DNA from: Tahibacter soli
GTDB lineage: Bacteria; Pseudomonadota; Gammaproteobacteria; Xanthomonadales; Rhodanobacteraceae
NCBI RefSeq assembly: GCF_025717065.2
Contig: NZ_JAOVZO020000014.1
Coordinates: 1 to 64,000, forward strand
Direction of reading: 5' to 3'
Length of the DNA stretch: 64,000 nucleotides
Part shown: piece by piece, positions 8,194 through 17,290 of the stretch
Layout of the letters: each line of letters begins with the position of its first letter
Position numbering within the stretch: position 1 is the stretch's first letter
Notes under the pieces: model-generated
Databases searched by the model: none
Told to the model about the DNA's origin: nothing
Seen by the model: only the letters and a program-made list of their open reading frames with translations
Made by a program: the position numbers and the translations under genes

Positions 8194-9611
8194 GGGTTCG
8201 GCTCCGGGGCGAAATAGCGGGTGACGACGCGTACCGTCGCGGCGTCTTTTGGATTTGTCGCTTCTTCCACGAGTTCCAGCGTGACATCGTGGCGGCCGGC
8301 CGGTGGCGCGATCGCGCGCAAGGTCAGCGGGATCGCGGCGACCGCCGACGGTTCGACCGCGAATCCGGATGCGCCGACGATCTCGAGCGCGAACGGCGCG
8401 CGCACGGTGGCGGACAAGTGCAGCGCGCGGTCCGACTTGTTGACGATCTTGAGCGTGTAGCTGTTCTCGACGCTGCCGCCGCGGCCCTCGCGCCACAGCG
8501 CGTTGCGGTCGCGGATGACCTCGGCGAGCACGAGGCTGCGGTGCGAAAGACTCCACGCGAGGCCTGCCGCGAGCGCCGCGAGTACGAACGCGTAGAAGAC
8601 GATGCGCGGCCGCAGCACGCGCGTGCGACCGCCGGCGAGGGCGCGCTCGGTCGTGTAGCGGATCAGGCCGCGCCGATACTGCATCTTGTCCATCACCGCG
8701 TCGCACGCGTCGATGCAAGCGGCGCAGGCGATGCAGCCCACCTGCAGGCCGTGGCGGATGTCGATGCCGGTCGGGCACACCTGCACGCAGACGTTGCAGT
8801 CGATGCAGTCGCCGAGATCCAGCGATGCCGGATCGGCGCCGCGGCGACGGCCGCCGCGCGGCTCGCCGCGCGCGGCGTCGTAGCTGATCACGAGCGTGTC
8901 GCGATCGAACATCGCGCCCTGGAAGCGCGCGTACGGGCACATGTACTTGCACACCTGCTCGCGCAGATAGCCCGCGTTGCCGTAGGTGGCGAAGCCGTAG
9001 AACGCGATCCAGAACGCTTCCCAACCCGACAGCGACAGCGCCGCCGTGTTCGATGCGAGTTCGCGGATCGGCGTGAAGAATCCGACGAACGTGAAGCCGG
9101 TCCACAGCGCAAACGCGATCCAGAGGAACTGCTTGGCCGACTTGCGCACGATCTTTTCGCGCGTCCAGGGGCCGGCATCGAGCTTCATGCGGCGATTGCG
9201 ATCGCCCTCGACGCGCCGCTCGATCCACAGGAACACCTCGGTCCACACCGTCTGCGGGCACGCGTAGCCGCACCACAGGCGGCCGGCCAGCGCGGTGAAG
9301 AAGAACAGCGCGAGGCCGGCCATGACGAGGAGCCACGTCATGTAGAAGAAGTCCTGCGGCCAGAACGTGAGGCCGAGGATGTAGAACTTGCGCGCGGGCA
9401 GGTCGAACAGCACGGCCTGGCGGCCGTCCCAGGAGAGCCATGGAAACGCGTAGAACATGCCGAGCAGCCAGAACACCGCGGCGACGCGCAGGCGCGTGTA
9501 GCGTCCGTCGATTTCGCGCGGATACACCTTCGGCTGCCGCGCGTACAGCAAATCGGCGTCGCCCCCGACGAGCGCGAGTTCGATCGTCTTCGGTTTTTTC
9601 GCGGGGTTCAT
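8190..9611 (-). CDS. ccoG: Cbb3 oxidase accessory ferredoxin-like protein CcoG
   Basis: 473-residue polyferredoxin-like membrane protein (FixG/RdxA/CcoG). Early helices are followed by LWCGYACPQTVW, then two [4Fe-4S] motifs, DCIDCNVCVQVCPTGIDI and CIACAACIDACD, and a C-terminal immunoglobulin-like domain. CcoG reduces copper for delivery to cbb3 oxidase during assembly. The ATG at 9611 overlaps the preceding small gene's TGA (ATGA), and its own stop overlaps the CcoH-like start. Confidence 0.94.
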   Translation of the reverse strand: MNPAKKPKTIELALVGGDADLLYARQPKVYPREIDGRYTRLRVAAVFWLLGMFYAFPWLSWDGRQAVLFDLPARKFYILGLTFWPQDFFYMTWLLVMAGLALFFFTALAGRLWCGYACPQTVWTEVFLWIERRVEGDRNRRMKLDAGPWTREKIVRKSAKQFLWIAFALWTGFTFVGFFTPIRELASNTAALSLSGWEAFWIAFYGFATYGNAGYLREQVCKYMCPYARFQGAMFDRDTLVISYDAARGEPRGGRRRGADPASLDLGDCIDCNVCVQVCPTGIDIRHGLQVGCIACAACIDACDAVMDKMQYRRGLIRYTTERALAGGRTRVLRPRIVFYAFVLAALAAGLAWSLSHRSLVLAEVIRDRNALWREGRGGSVENSYTLKIVNKSDRALHLSATVRAPFALEIVGASGFAVEPSAVAAIPLTLRAIAPPAGRHDVTLELVEEATNPKDAATVRVVTRYFAPEPNP

Positions 9612-9889
9612 CGCAGACCGCCGCGGCGGCGCGGCGCGCCGGTCGAGAGCCACGCGGTGAACGCGCTCGACGCCAGGGTGCAGCTCCAGAACATGAAGAA
9701 TCCCAAGGTATACCCGGCGCCGCGCGTCACCGGCAGGCGCGCCCAGGTGATCGCGGCGAGTTCGAGCGGGTCGACGACCGCGAAGAACACGGTCGTCGCG
9801 ACGCCGGCCGCGAAGAACGACGGCCACACGATCGCACCGATACGGGCGGTCGATGGGGTGCGGTCGCGCCGCGCGGCCGGCGGTTTCAC
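9608..9889 (-). CDS. Small membrane protein between ccoP and ccoG
   Basis: 93 residues with two hydrophobic segments (about 17-40 and 62-80) and a basic C-terminus. No family recognised. The GTG start at 9889 overlaps the ccoP stop by four bases and the TGA overlaps the ccoG ATG by four. This tight two-sided coupling is the main evidence that it is real and that it works with the cbb3 oxidase or its assembly factors. Confidence 0.75.
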   Translation of the reverse strand: MKPPAARRDRTPSTARIGAIVWPSFFAAGVATTVFFAVVDPLELAAITWARLPVTRGAGYTLGFFMFWSCTLASSAFTAWLSTGAPRRRGGLR

Positions 9890-10791
9890 GGCGCGGCCTT
9901 TTCGGGCGCCGCGGCGGGCGCGGGATTCGACAGCGACAGCACCCACGCGGCGACGAGGCGCACGCGGTCTTCGCCGAGGATCGGCTGCCACGCCGGCATG
10001 ACGCCGTGGCGGCCCGTGCGGATCGTCGCGTCGAGCGACGCGAAGTCGCTGCCGTAGAGCCACACGTCGTCGGTCAGGTTCGGCGCGCCGAGCGCGCGGT
10101 TGCCCTTGCCGTCGGCGCCGTGGCATGCGGCGCACACCGCGAAGCGTTCGCGGCCGGCGAGGGCGACCACGTCGTTGTGCGACAGGCCTGCGAGTTGCCG
10201 GACGTACTGCGCGACGTCGCGGACGCCGCGGTCGCCGAGCATCGCCTCCCACGGCGGCATCGTGCCCGCGCGGCCGTCGGCGATCGTCTTGACCACGGTG
10301 TCGGCGTCGCCGCCGTAGAGCCAGTCGTCGTCGGTCAGGTTCGGAAACCCCGGCGCGCCGCGCCCGCCCGAGCCGTGGCACGCGGCGCAGTGATTGGCGA
10401 ACACGTTGCGGCCGATCGCGAGCGCCTTCGGATCGTGCGCGAGTTCGGCGACGGGACGGCCGCGAAACTGCGCGAACAGCGTGTCGAGCTTCGCGTTCGC
10501 GTCCGCGACGTCGGTGTCGTGCTGTTTCGCCGACGACCAGCCGAGGCTGCCCGCGAACGAACCGAAGCCGGGATACAGCACGAGATAGCCGATCGAGAAG
10601 ACGACCGACAGCACGAACATGCCCATCCACCAGCGCGGCAGCGGCTTGTTGTATTCGGTGAGGTCTTCGTCCCAGGTGTGGCCGGTGGTCTCGCCGGGTG
10701 TGGCGCGCGCGTTGCCGAACAGCAGCCACAGCGAGCCGGCGATGTTGACGACGACGATGACGATGACGAACGCGCTCCAGAACGTCGTCAT
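9886..10791 (-). CDS. ccoP: Cbb3-type cytochrome c oxidase subunit III (diheme c)
   Basis: 301 residues. An N-terminal transmembrane helix (about 5-25) and a second one (about 53-73) flank the conserved segment HTWDEDLTEYNKPLPRWW, which is the FixP N-terminal domain. Two cytochrome c domains follow with CAACH motifs at Cys135/Cys138/His139 and Cys220/Cys223/His224. CcoP passes electrons from the bc1 complex or soluble cytochrome c to CcoO/CcoN. The ATG at 10791 overlaps the ccoQ stop by four bases; the open frame upstream is not homologous. Confidence 0.96.
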   Translation of the reverse strand: MTTFWSAFVIVIVVVNIAGSLWLLFGNARATPGETTGHTWDEDLTEYNKPLPRWWMGMFVLSVVFSIGYLVLYPGFGSFAGSLGWSSAKQHDTDVADANAKLDTLFAQFRGRPVAELAHDPKALAIGRNVFANHCAACHGSGGRGAPGFPNLTDDDWLYGGDADTVVKTIADGRAGTMPPWEAMLGDRGVRDVAQYVRQLAGLSHNDVVALAGRERFAVCAACHGADGKGNRALGAPNLTDDVWLYGSDFASLDATIRTGRHGVMPAWQPILGEDRVRLVAAWVLSLSNPAPAAAPEKAAP

Positions 10792-10946
10792 GGCGCACCT
10801 GCGTCGTCGGCGCGCGCGCGCACGTCGTCGGCGAGCGGCAGCGCCGCCGCTTCGGCGAAACGGCTGCGCCGGCGCGGCGAATACGCCCATGCGGTCAGCG
10901 CGAGAAAGGCGGCCAGCAGAACGGCCGTTAAGATGCCGGAGATCAT
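10788..10946 (-). CDS. ccoQ: Cbb3-type oxidase subunit CcoQ
   Basis: 52 residues: one transmembrane helix (about 4-22), then SPRRRSRFAEAAALPLADD, the usual CcoQ layout of a helix followed by a charged tail. It stabilises the oxidase complex. It sits between ccoO (2-base gap) and ccoP (4-base overlap), as in most cco operons. Confidence 0.9.
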   Translation of the reverse strand: MISGILTAVLLAAFLALTAWAYSPRRRSRFAEAAALPLADDVRARADDAGAP

Positions 10947-10948
10947 GC

Positions 10949-11554
10949 TCACTCCTTCGGGGCGTGTTTGCCGAGGCTTTGCAGGTAGGCGACGAGCGCG
11001 TCGAGTTCGGTCTTGCCGATCACCGCCGAGCCCACGCTCGCGATGTCCGCGTCGGTGTACGGATCGCCGATCGCGCGCAGGCCGCGCATGTGCGCCTGGA
11101 TTTCGTCGGGGTCGACCGGGGCGTTCGCGAGCCACGGATAGCCCGGCATGTTCGACTCGGGCACGACGTCGCGCGCGTTGACGAGATGCACGCGGTGCCA
11201 GTCGTCGCTGTAGCGGCCGCCGACGCGCGCGAGGTCGGGTCCGGTGCGCTTGGAACCCCACAGGAACGGATGGTCGTACACCGATTCGCCGGCGACCGAG
11301 TACGCGCCGTAGCGCTGCGTCTCGAACGACAGCGTGCGCACCATCTGCGAATGGCAGTTGTAGCAGCCCTCGCGCACGTACACGTCGCGGCCGGCGAGTT
11401 CGAGCGCGGCCGGCGGCTTCAGGCCCGGTACCGGCTGTATCGTCTGCGCCTGGAACATCAGCGGGACGATTTCGGCGAGGCCGCCGAAGCTGATCGCGAC
11501 GGCGGTGAGCACGGCCAGCAGGCCGACGTTTTTTTCGATCTTCGAATGGTCCAT
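10949..11554 (-). CDS. ccoO: Cbb3-type cytochrome c oxidase subunit II (monoheme c)
   Basis: 201 residues with an N-terminal membrane anchor (about 10-32) and a heme c site CYNCHSQM. The following [32 protein letters not shown] stretch (described by position, about residues 81-112) is strongly conserved in FixO/CcoO. The distal methionine is probably in [11 protein letters not shown]. It accepts electrons from CcoP and passes them to CcoN. It lies 12 bases after ccoN. Confidence 0.96.
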   Translation of the reverse strand: MDHSKIEKNVGLLAVLTAVAISFGGLAEIVPLMFQAQTIQPVPGLKPPAALELAGRDVYVREGCYNCHSQMVRTLSFETQRYGAYSVAGESVYDHPFLWGSKRTGPDLARVGGRYSDDWHRVHLVNARDVVPESNMPGYPWLANAPVDPDEIQAHMRGLRAIGDPYTDADIASVGSAVIGKTELDALVAYLQSLGKHAPKE

Positions 11555-11566
11555 GACGGGCGCTCC

Positions 11567-13018
11567 TTACGCCGCGACCGCGGTCGGAATCAGCACCGGC
11601 TCGGGCTCGCGCTCGACCTGCCAGGTCTTCCACGTGTTCCACGCCATCAGCAGCATGCCGCCGAGGTACAGCGCGCCGCCGGCCACGCGCACGATGTAGA
11701 AGGGATAGGTTTCGCGCAGCGATTCGACGAACGTGTAGGTCAGCGTGCCGTCCGGGTTCGTCGCGCGCCACATCAGGCCCTGCATCACGCCGGCCATCCA
11801 CATCGCAGCGATGTACAGAACGATACCGATCGTCGCGAGCCAGAAATGCGTCTCGACCGCGCGCATCGAATGCATGTCGCGACGGCCGCGCAGGCGCGGA
11901 ATCAGGCAGTACAGCGAGCCGATCGTGATGAAGCCGACCCAGCCGAGCGCGCCGGCGTGCACGTGGCCGATCGTCCAGTCGGTGTAGTGCGACAGCGAGT
12001 TGACCGTCTTGATCGACATCATCGGCCCCTCGAACGTCGACATGCCGTAGAACGACAGCGCGACGATCATGAACTTGAGCACGGGGTCGGTACGCAGCTT
12101 GTGCCAGGCGCCCGAGAGCGTCAGGATGCCGTTGAGCATGCCGCCCCACGACGGCGCGAGCAGGATCAGCGAGAACACCATGCCGAGCGACTGCACCCAG
12201 TCCGGCAGCGCCGTGTAGTGCAGGTGATGCGGGCCGGCCCACATGTAGATCGCGATCAGCGCCCAGAAGTGGACGACCGAAAGACGATACGAATACACCG
12301 GGCGGTCGGCCTGCTTCGGCACGAAGTAGTACATCATGCCGAGAAAGCCCGCGGTCAGGAAAAAGCCGACCGCGTTGTGGCCGTACCACCACTGCACCAT
12401 CGCGTCGACCGCGCCGGAATACACGATGTACGACTTCGTCAGCGACACCGGAATCGCGAGGTTGTTGACGATGTGGAGCAGCGCCACCGCGATGATGAAC
12501 GCGGCGTAGAACCAGTTCGCGACGTAGATGTGCTTGACGCGCCGCTTCGCGAGCGTGCCGAAGAACACGACGCCGAACACGATCCACACCGCGGCGATCA
12601 GAATGTCGATGAACCACTCCGGTTCGGCGTATTCCTTGTTCTGCTGGATGCCGAGCGGAAACGTGATCGCGACGAGCACGATCACCGCCTGCCAGCCCCA
12701 GAAGGTGAACGCGGCGAGGCGGTCGCCGAACAGCCGCACCTGACAGGTGCGCTGCACGATGTAGTAGGCGGTGGCGAACAGGCCGCAGCCGCCGAATGCG
12801 AAGATCACCGCATTGGTGTGCAGCGGTCGCAGGCGGCTGTAGGTCAGCCACGGCTGGTCGAAGTTCAGCCACGGCCATGCGAGCTGCGCGGCGATCAGAA
12901 GACCGACGGCCATGCCGACGACGCCCCAGATCACCGTCGCGGCGGTGAACTGCCGGACGACCTTGTCGTTGTAGGTTGTCGCGTCCGTGGTTGCGTACGT
13001 GGTGGTCGCGTTTGGCAT
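11567..13018 (-). CDS. ccoN: Cbb3-type cytochrome c oxidase subunit I
   Basis: 483-residue heme-copper oxidase catalytic subunit of the C (cbb3) type with about 12 transmembrane helices. Heme and copper ligand histidines are seen in [33 protein letters not shown] and [12 protein letters not shown]. It reduces oxygen to water with high affinity. I start it at the ATG at 13018 ([19 protein letters not shown]); the upstream extension would run into the Fnr box and is not conserved. First gene of the cco operon. Confidence 0.96.
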   Translation of the reverse strand: MPNATTTYATTDATTYNDKVVRQFTAATVIWGVVGMAVGLLIAAQLAWPWLNFDQPWLTYSRLRPLHTNAVIFAFGGCGLFATAYYIVQRTCQVRLFGDRLAAFTFWGWQAVIVLVAITFPLGIQQNKEYAEPEWFIDILIAAVWIVFGVVFFGTLAKRRVKHIYVANWFYAAFIIAVALLHIVNNLAIPVSLTKSYIVYSGAVDAMVQWWYGHNAVGFFLTAGFLGMMYYFVPKQADRPVYSYRLSVVHFWALIAIYMWAGPHHLHYTALPDWVQSLGMVFSLILLAPSWGGMLNGILTLSGAWHKLRTDPVLKFMIVALSFYGMSTFEGPMMSIKTVNSLSHYTDWTIGHVHAGALGWVGFITIGSLYCLIPRLRGRRDMHSMRAVETHFWLATIGIVLYIAAMWMAGVMQGLMWRATNPDGTLTYTFVESLRETYPFYIVRVAGGALYLGGMLLMAWNTWKTWQVEREPEPVLIPTAVAA

Positions 13019-13075
13019 GCGGGCTCCGGCGGATTGTTCGTGGCGGAAGTGTTCGGCAGACGCGCCCGGCGTGGA

Positions 13076-13089
13076 TTGATCCTGATCAA
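13076..13089 (-). promoter_or_regulatory. Perfect Fnr/Anr box upstream of ccoN
   Basis: TTGATCCTGATCAA matches the TTGAT-N4-ATCAA consensus of the Fnr/Anr/FixK family exactly. It is centred about 65 bases upstream of the ccoN ATG, in the 135-base gap between hemN and ccoN. This fits low-oxygen activation of the cbb3 operon. A candidate regulator is encoded at 15755-16462. Confidence 0.88.
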
Positions 13090-13153
13090 CACTTGCGGCG
13101 TGCGGCACGGGGAATGGGTGTGGCATGGCGCCGCAGGGGGCGATTGCCGGTCG

Positions 13154-14554
13154 TCAGATCGCGCGGGAATAGCGCGGCGCGCTCTCGCCCGGGCGCTTGA
13201 CGTACGCATCGAACGCCATCGCGACGACGCGCAGCAGAAAACGGCCGCGCGGCGTCACCGCGATGCGCGTGCGGCCGACGCTGACGAGGCCGTCGCGCTC
13301 GAGCGTCTTCAGGCGTTCGAGTTCGGGGGCGAAGTACGTCGCGAAGTCGATGTCGTACAGACGGGAAATCGTCGCAAAGTCCACGACGTCGCGGCACATC
13401 AGCCGCTCGATCACGTCGCGGCGCAGGCGGTCGTCGAAGCGCAGCGCGAGGCCGCGCCGCACCGGCAGCCGGCCGTGTTCGAGCGCGGCGTAGTACAGCG
13501 GCAGCTCCTTCGCGTTCTGGCTGTAGCTGTCGCCGACGCGGCTGATCGCGCTCGCGCCGAGGCCGACGAGATCGCAGCCGCCGCGCGTGGAATAGCCCTG
13601 GAAATTGCGCTGCAGAGTTCCGTCGCGGTGCGCCCGCGCCAACTCGTCGCGCGGCAGCGCGAAATGGTCCATGCCGATGTAGCCGTAGCCGGCCGCGCCG
13701 AGGCGCTGTACGGCGAGACCGAGCAGCGCGAGCTTCGTGCGCGCGTCGGGCAGCTCGCTCTGGCGGATCTGCCGCTGCGCCTTGAACGTTTCGGGCAGAT
13801 GGGCGTAGCTGTACGCGGCGACGCGATCGGGCGCGAGCGTCACGACGTGGTGCAGCGTGCGCGCGAAGCCGTCGATCGTCTGGCGCGGCAGGCCGTAGAT
13901 CAGGTCGACGCTGACCGACCGAAAACCCGCGTCGCGCGCCGCGCCGATGATGGCGGCGGTTTCCTCGACGCCCTGTACGCGATTGATCGCGACCTGCACG
14001 TCATGGTCGAAATCCTGGATGCCGACGGAGAGGCGATTGAAGCCGAGCGCGGCGAGCCCGCGCACGTAGTCGCCGGTCGCGCAGCGCGGGTCGATCTCGA
14101 TGCCGAACTCGCGGCCGTCGCCGTCGTCGAGCGTGAAGCGCCGGCGCAGCGCGGCCATCAGCACGGCCATCTGATCGAGGTCGAAGAAGTTCGGCGTACC
14201 ACCGCCGAGGTGCAGCTGCGACACCGCGCGGCGCCGATCGAACAGCGGCGCGACGAGATCGATCTCGGCGACGAGCGCGTCGAGATACGACTGCGCCTTC
14301 GCGCGATCGCGCGTGATCACGCGCGTGCAGCCGCAGTAGAAGCACGGACTCGCGCAGAACGGCACGTGCACGTAGACCGACAGGCCGCGCGGCGACGGGC
14401 CTTCGTTCGAGCGGCGCGCGTGTTCGGCGAACTGCTCGGGCCCGAAGTCGGGACGGAACAGCGGTGCGGTCGGGTACGACGTGTAGCGCGGGCCGTTGAG
14501 ATCGTAGCGGCCGACGAGCGCGGCGTCGAAGACGGGAGGCGTATAGGTTTTCAT
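13154..14554 (-). CDS. hemN: Oxygen-independent coproporphyrinogen III oxidase (radical SAM)
   Basis: 466 residues. It opens with YDLNGPRYTSYPTA, the HemN signature, then the radical SAM cluster motif CASPCFYCGC (CxxxCxxC plus the extra Cys of true HemN) and GGGTPNF. It decarboxylates two propionates of coproporphyrinogen III without oxygen, supplying heme for the cbb3 oxidase in low oxygen. The full-length C-terminal HemN domain is present. It lies 7 bases after the ribonucleotide-reductase-like gene and is probably cotranscribed with it from the Fnr-like box at 15637-15650. Confidence 0.95.
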   Translation of the reverse strand: MKTYTPPVFDAALVGRYDLNGPRYTSYPTAPLFRPDFGPEQFAEHARRSNEGPSPRGLSVYVHVPFCASPCFYCGCTRVITRDRAKAQSYLDALVAEIDLVAPLFDRRRAVSQLHLGGGTPNFFDLDQMAVLMAALRRRFTLDDGDGREFGIEIDPRCATGDYVRGLAALGFNRLSVGIQDFDHDVQVAINRVQGVEETAAIIGAARDAGFRSVSVDLIYGLPRQTIDGFARTLHHVVTLAPDRVAAYSYAHLPETFKAQRQIRQSELPDARTKLALLGLAVQRLGAAGYGYIGMDHFALPRDELARAHRDGTLQRNFQGYSTRGGCDLVGLGASAISRVGDSYSQNAKELPLYYAALEHGRLPVRRGLALRFDDRLRRDVIERLMCRDVVDFATISRLYDIDFATYFAPELERLKTLERDGLVSVGRTRIAVTPRGRFLLRVVAMAFDAYVKRPGESAPRYSRAI

Positions 14555-14561
14555 TCGTGGC

Positions 14562-15602
14562 TTATGGGGCAGCTGGCGGAAGTGCCGCCGAAGCGGGCCG
14601 GAAATGCGCGGCGTCGATCGGATGATCGAGCCAGGGCTGCAGCGCCGAACGCATCAGCAGGCGTTCGCGCGCGCCGACGTCGGCATCGCAGGCGAACGGC
14701 GGTGCATCGGCGGGCCTGGCGCCGAGCTGGCGCCACAAGGTCAGCGCGAAACCCGAAGCGACGACGCGCCGCTCGCCGTGCGCGCCGGCGATCGTGTAGG
14801 TGCGGCGCTCGCCGGCGAGCGGGTCGATCGCGTCGGCGACGTTGTTCGCGACGAGTGCGAGGCGCGGTTGGCGCACGATCGCGGTCACGGCGGGAAAGCG
14901 CAGACCGTCGCGGCGCATCGCGTCGATCGTGGCGGCCGGCAGCCGGAGACATTCGGCGCGTACGAGCGCGGCGGCGTCGAACCGCGACGCGTCGCTCGCG
15001 CCGCGTTCGCGCGCGAGGCGCATGGACGCGTCTAGGCTGGCCTGCGCGAGCTGACGTGCGATCGTCGCGGCACAGGCGCGGCCTTGCGCCGAGGCGTAGT
15101 CGGCGCCAAGCATCGCGAGCGCGTCGGCGAGGCCGATGACGGTGAGGCGCGGCGCGCATCGTGCGGTGTCGGCCGCGCGGCACATGTCGTCGAGCGCGCG
15201 CAGCGCAAGGTCGACCGCATCGTCGAACGCCTCGCGCTGGAACGCGGCCTTCGGCGTGAACGGCAGCGACACGAAACGCGCGAGATTCAACGCGGCGACG
15301 AGGTCGTGGCGCGGCCACGCGAAGCCCGGCGTGCCGGCGCCGGCGAGCACGCGCGCGTCGACGACGAGCCGCCAGTTGCCGATCGCGTCGCCGATGCGCT
15401 GCTCGTCGCGCGCCGTGGCGCCGTCGGCGATCGCGCACAGCGCTCGCGTCACGCGCGACCACGTCGCGTCGATCGTCACGTCGCGCAGTTCGTTGCCGTC
15501 GCGCCAGCGGAACCACGCGTCCCACGCCTCGACCGCGGCGGGGTCGACGAATGCCGTGGCGGTCGCGTGCACGCCGTGTCGATAGCGAAATCCGTAGTCC
15601 AT
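14562..15602 (-). CDS. Ribonucleotide-reductase-derived protein lacking the catalytic middle
   Basis: 346 residues. From memory of class II ribonucleotide reductases, successive segments align. Residues 47-92 (ATWSRVTRALC ... VDARVLAGAGT) match the N-terminal TWRRVARAVA ... FLPGGRILAGAGT region. Residues 105-140 (LNLARFVSLPFTP) match the NLxRFVxxPFTP segment. Residues 152-200 (TVIGLADALAMLGADYAS) match IGLGITGLADALAMLGxxYxS. Residues 239-260 (VTAIVRQPRLALVANNVADAIDP) match the LTAIAPTGTISxxAGNxSSGIEP region, and 315-330 (LLMRSALQPWLDHPID) match MQAAxQPxVDxxISK. The several hundred residues between the first two blocks, including the NPCGE active site, are missing, and the PTG motif is changed. 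It therefore cannot be an active reductase. It sits between an Fnr-like box and hemN. Possible roles are allosteric or structural; none is shown. Confidence 0.65.
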   Translation of the reverse strand: MDYGFRYRHGVHATATAFVDPAAVEAWDAWFRWRDGNELRDVTIDATWSRVTRALCAIADGATARDEQRIGDAIGNWRLVVDARVLAGAGTPGFAWPRHDLVAALNLARFVSLPFTPKAAFQREAFDDAVDLALRALDDMCRAADTARCAPRLTVIGLADALAMLGADYASAQGRACAATIARQLAQASLDASMRLARERGASDASRFDAAALVRAECLRLPAATIDAMRRDGLRFPAVTAIVRQPRLALVANNVADAIDPLAGERRTYTIAGAHGERRVVASGFALTLWRQLGARPADAPPFACDADVGARERLLMRSALQPWLDHPIDAAHFRPASAALPPAAP

Positions 15603-15636
15603 GCCAGCGACTATGCGACGGCGCGGCGGCGCGACG

Positions 15637-15650
15637 TTGAGGCAGATCAA
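15637..15650 (-). promoter_or_regulatory. Fnr-like box upstream of the reductase-like gene and hemN
   Basis: TTGAGGCAGATCAA matches TTGAT-N4-ATCAA in 9 of 10 positions. It ends 35 bases upstream of the ATG at 15602. If used at the usual -41.5 position on the minus strand, transcription would start at or next to that ATG, so the message could be nearly leaderless. The Crp/Fnr gene starts 105 bases away on the other strand, so the box may also give autoregulation. Two TGTTACCG repeats lie at 15662-15679. Confidence 0.65.
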
Positions 15651-15754
15651 CAACGGCGCGTTGTTACCGACTGTTACCGGACGTTGCCGGCGCGTGGTCG
15701 TCGCGCTGAGCCGCGGCGCTACCGTGTGATGCAGGCCCTTACGGAGCGCAACGC

Positions 15755-16462
15755 ATGAAACTCGCCGACACGGTGGCGCCGATCCGGCCCGCGACCGCCG
15801 CCTTCGACGTCGACGCGCTCGCGCCGCACCTGCCGACGACGCGCCGCCGGCTGCGCACCGGCCAGCACCTGTATCGCGCCGGCCAGGCGTTTCATGCGCT
15901 GTATTTCGTGCACGCGGGTTTTCTGCGCACGAGCCTCGTGGCCGACGACGGCCGCGAGCAGGTAACGGGCTTTCCGATGCGCGGCGATCTCGTCGGCTGC
16001 GACGCGATCGGCGCCGGCGCGCACATCGGCGACGCCATCGCGCTGGATACGTGTGAAATCGTGGAATTGGCGTATCCGGCCGTGCTCGACGCGTGTCGCG
16101 GCGTGCCTGCGCTCCACGGCATGCTGGCCGAGGCGATGGGCGCCGAACTGCGTCGCGATCGCGCACGGCTGCTGGCGCTGGCGACGCTGTCGGCCGAGCA
16201 GCGCGTGGCGTGGTTCCTGCGCGGCCTGGCGCGGCGCCAGCGCGCGCTCGGCTACAGCGCGCATCATCTGTGTCTGCGCATGAGCCGCGTCGACATCGGC
16301 AACTACCTCGCGCTCAAGCACGAAACGGTGACGCGCGCGCTGTCGCATCTCGATGCCGACGGCGTGATCGCGGTCGAGCGGCGCGAGGTGCGCATTCCGT
16401 GCGTCGAGCGGCTCGATGCGGCGGCAGGTGCGGGTGCGGCGGTCGCGTCGCGCGCGGCCTGA
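15755..16462 (+). CDS. Crp/Fnr-family transcription regulator without the Fe-S cysteine cluster
   Basis: 235 residues: a cyclic-nucleotide-binding-fold sensor domain (about 25-145), the long dimer helix, and a C-terminal winged HTH (about 170-220) with SRVDIGNYLALKHETVTRAL. The recognition helix keeps the Glu and Arg (ETVTR) used by Fnr/FixK proteins to read TTGAT half-sites, matching the two boxes nearby. Residues 1-40 contain no cysteine, so the N-terminal [4Fe-4S] cluster of Fnr/Anr is absent. A cysteine does lie just before the HTH (HHLCLRMSR), roughly where FixK2 has a redox-active one. The family is clear; the signal is not. Confidence 0.88.
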   Translation: MKLADTVAPIRPATAAFDVDALAPHLPTTRRRLRTGQHLYRAGQAFHALYFVHAGFLRTSLVADDGREQVTGFPMRGDLVGCDAIGAGAHIGDAIALDTCEIVELAYPAVLDACRGVPALHGMLAEAMGAELRRDRARLLALATLSAEQRVAWFLRGLARRQRALGYSAHHLCLRMSRVDIGNYLALKHETVTRALSHLDADGVIAVERREVRIPCVERLDAAAGAGAAVASRAA

Positions 16463-16558
16463 GCTCACAGGCGGCACCCGTTTGACGCACGTGCCGCGGC
16501 CGACCTGGCTGTCGCCCCTCGAACGGCGCGCGTTACGACGCCGCGCGATCGTCGCCGC

Positions 16559-17290
16559 TCACGCGCCGCGTTCCACGGCCGGGGCGAACAGGTAGCCGGC
16601 GCCGCGGACGGCCTTGATCAGCGCGGGTCTGGCCGGGTCGGTTTCGATCTTGCGCCGCAGGCGGCCGATCTGCATGTCGATCGCGCGGTCGTACGGCCCC
16701 GCGTCGCGGCCGTGCAGGTGGTTCATCAGGTCGTCGCGCGACAGCACGCGATTGGGCTGCTCGACGAACGCGCGCAGCACGTCGAATTCGCCGGTCGTGA
16801 GTTCGATCGCACGGCCGTTCGCGTCGACGAGTTCGCGCGATCGCAGGTCGAGGCGGAAGCCGGCGAAGCGCGCGACGCCGCCGGCCGGCGCGGATGCCGC
16901 GCGCGGCGGCATTCGGCGCAACACGCTGCGCACGCGCGCGAGCAGTTCGCGCAGGTCGAACGGCTTGGTCACGTAGTCGTCGGCGCCGAGCTCGAGGCCG
17001 ACCACGCGGTCGATGGAATCGTCGCGGCCGGTCACGATGATCACGGCGCCGTTCCAGTGTTTGCGCAGCTCGCGCGTCAGCGTCAGGCCGTCGTCGCCGG
17101 GCAGGCCGAGATCGAGCAGCACGACGTCGATCGCGTGCGCGGCCAGCGCGCGGCGCAGGCCGTCGCCGTCGGCGGCCGTCGTCACGGCGAAGCCCTGTCG
17201 GCGGAAATAGCGCTCGATCAGGTCGAGGATTTCACGATCGTCGTCGACGGCGAGCAGGTGCGGAACGGGCGGTTCCGGGGACGCGGACAT
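16559..17290 (-). CDS. OmpR/PhoB-type response regulator without an adjacent kinase
   Basis: 243 residues. The receiver domain has the acidic pair in LAVDDDREI, the phospho-accepting Asp in DVVLLDLGLPG and the Lys in VTKPFDLREL. The C-terminal winged-helix DNA-binding domain has ELTTGEFDVLRAFVEQPNRVLSRD and VRGAGYLF. The ATG at 17290 is used; the upstream extension is basic and unconserved. No histidine kinase gene is adjacent, so it is an orphan within this window. It converges on the Crp/Fnr gene. Confidence 0.92.
   Translation of the reverse strand: MSASPEPPVPHLLAVDDDREILDLIERYFRRQGFAVTTAADGDGLRRALAAHAIDVVLLDLGLPGDDGLTLTRELRKHWNGAVIIVTGRDDSIDRVVGLELGADDYVTKPFDLRELLARVRSVLRRMPPRAASAPAGGVARFAGFRLDLRSRELVDANGRAIELTTGEFDVLRAFVEQPNRVLSRDDLMNHLHGRDAGPYDRAIDMQIGRLRRKIETDPARPALIKAVRGAGYLFAPAVERGA

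Noticed and set aside
5616-10001. 1461-codon open frame on the plus strand
   Set aside because: Antisense to ccoI, ccoG and neighbours; the product is Arg/Ala/Gly-rich with no domain pattern. Long shadow frames are expected in very GC-rich genes.
10619-15139. 1506-codon open frame on the plus strand
   Set aside because: Antisense to ccoN, ccoO and hemN, which have clear family motifs.
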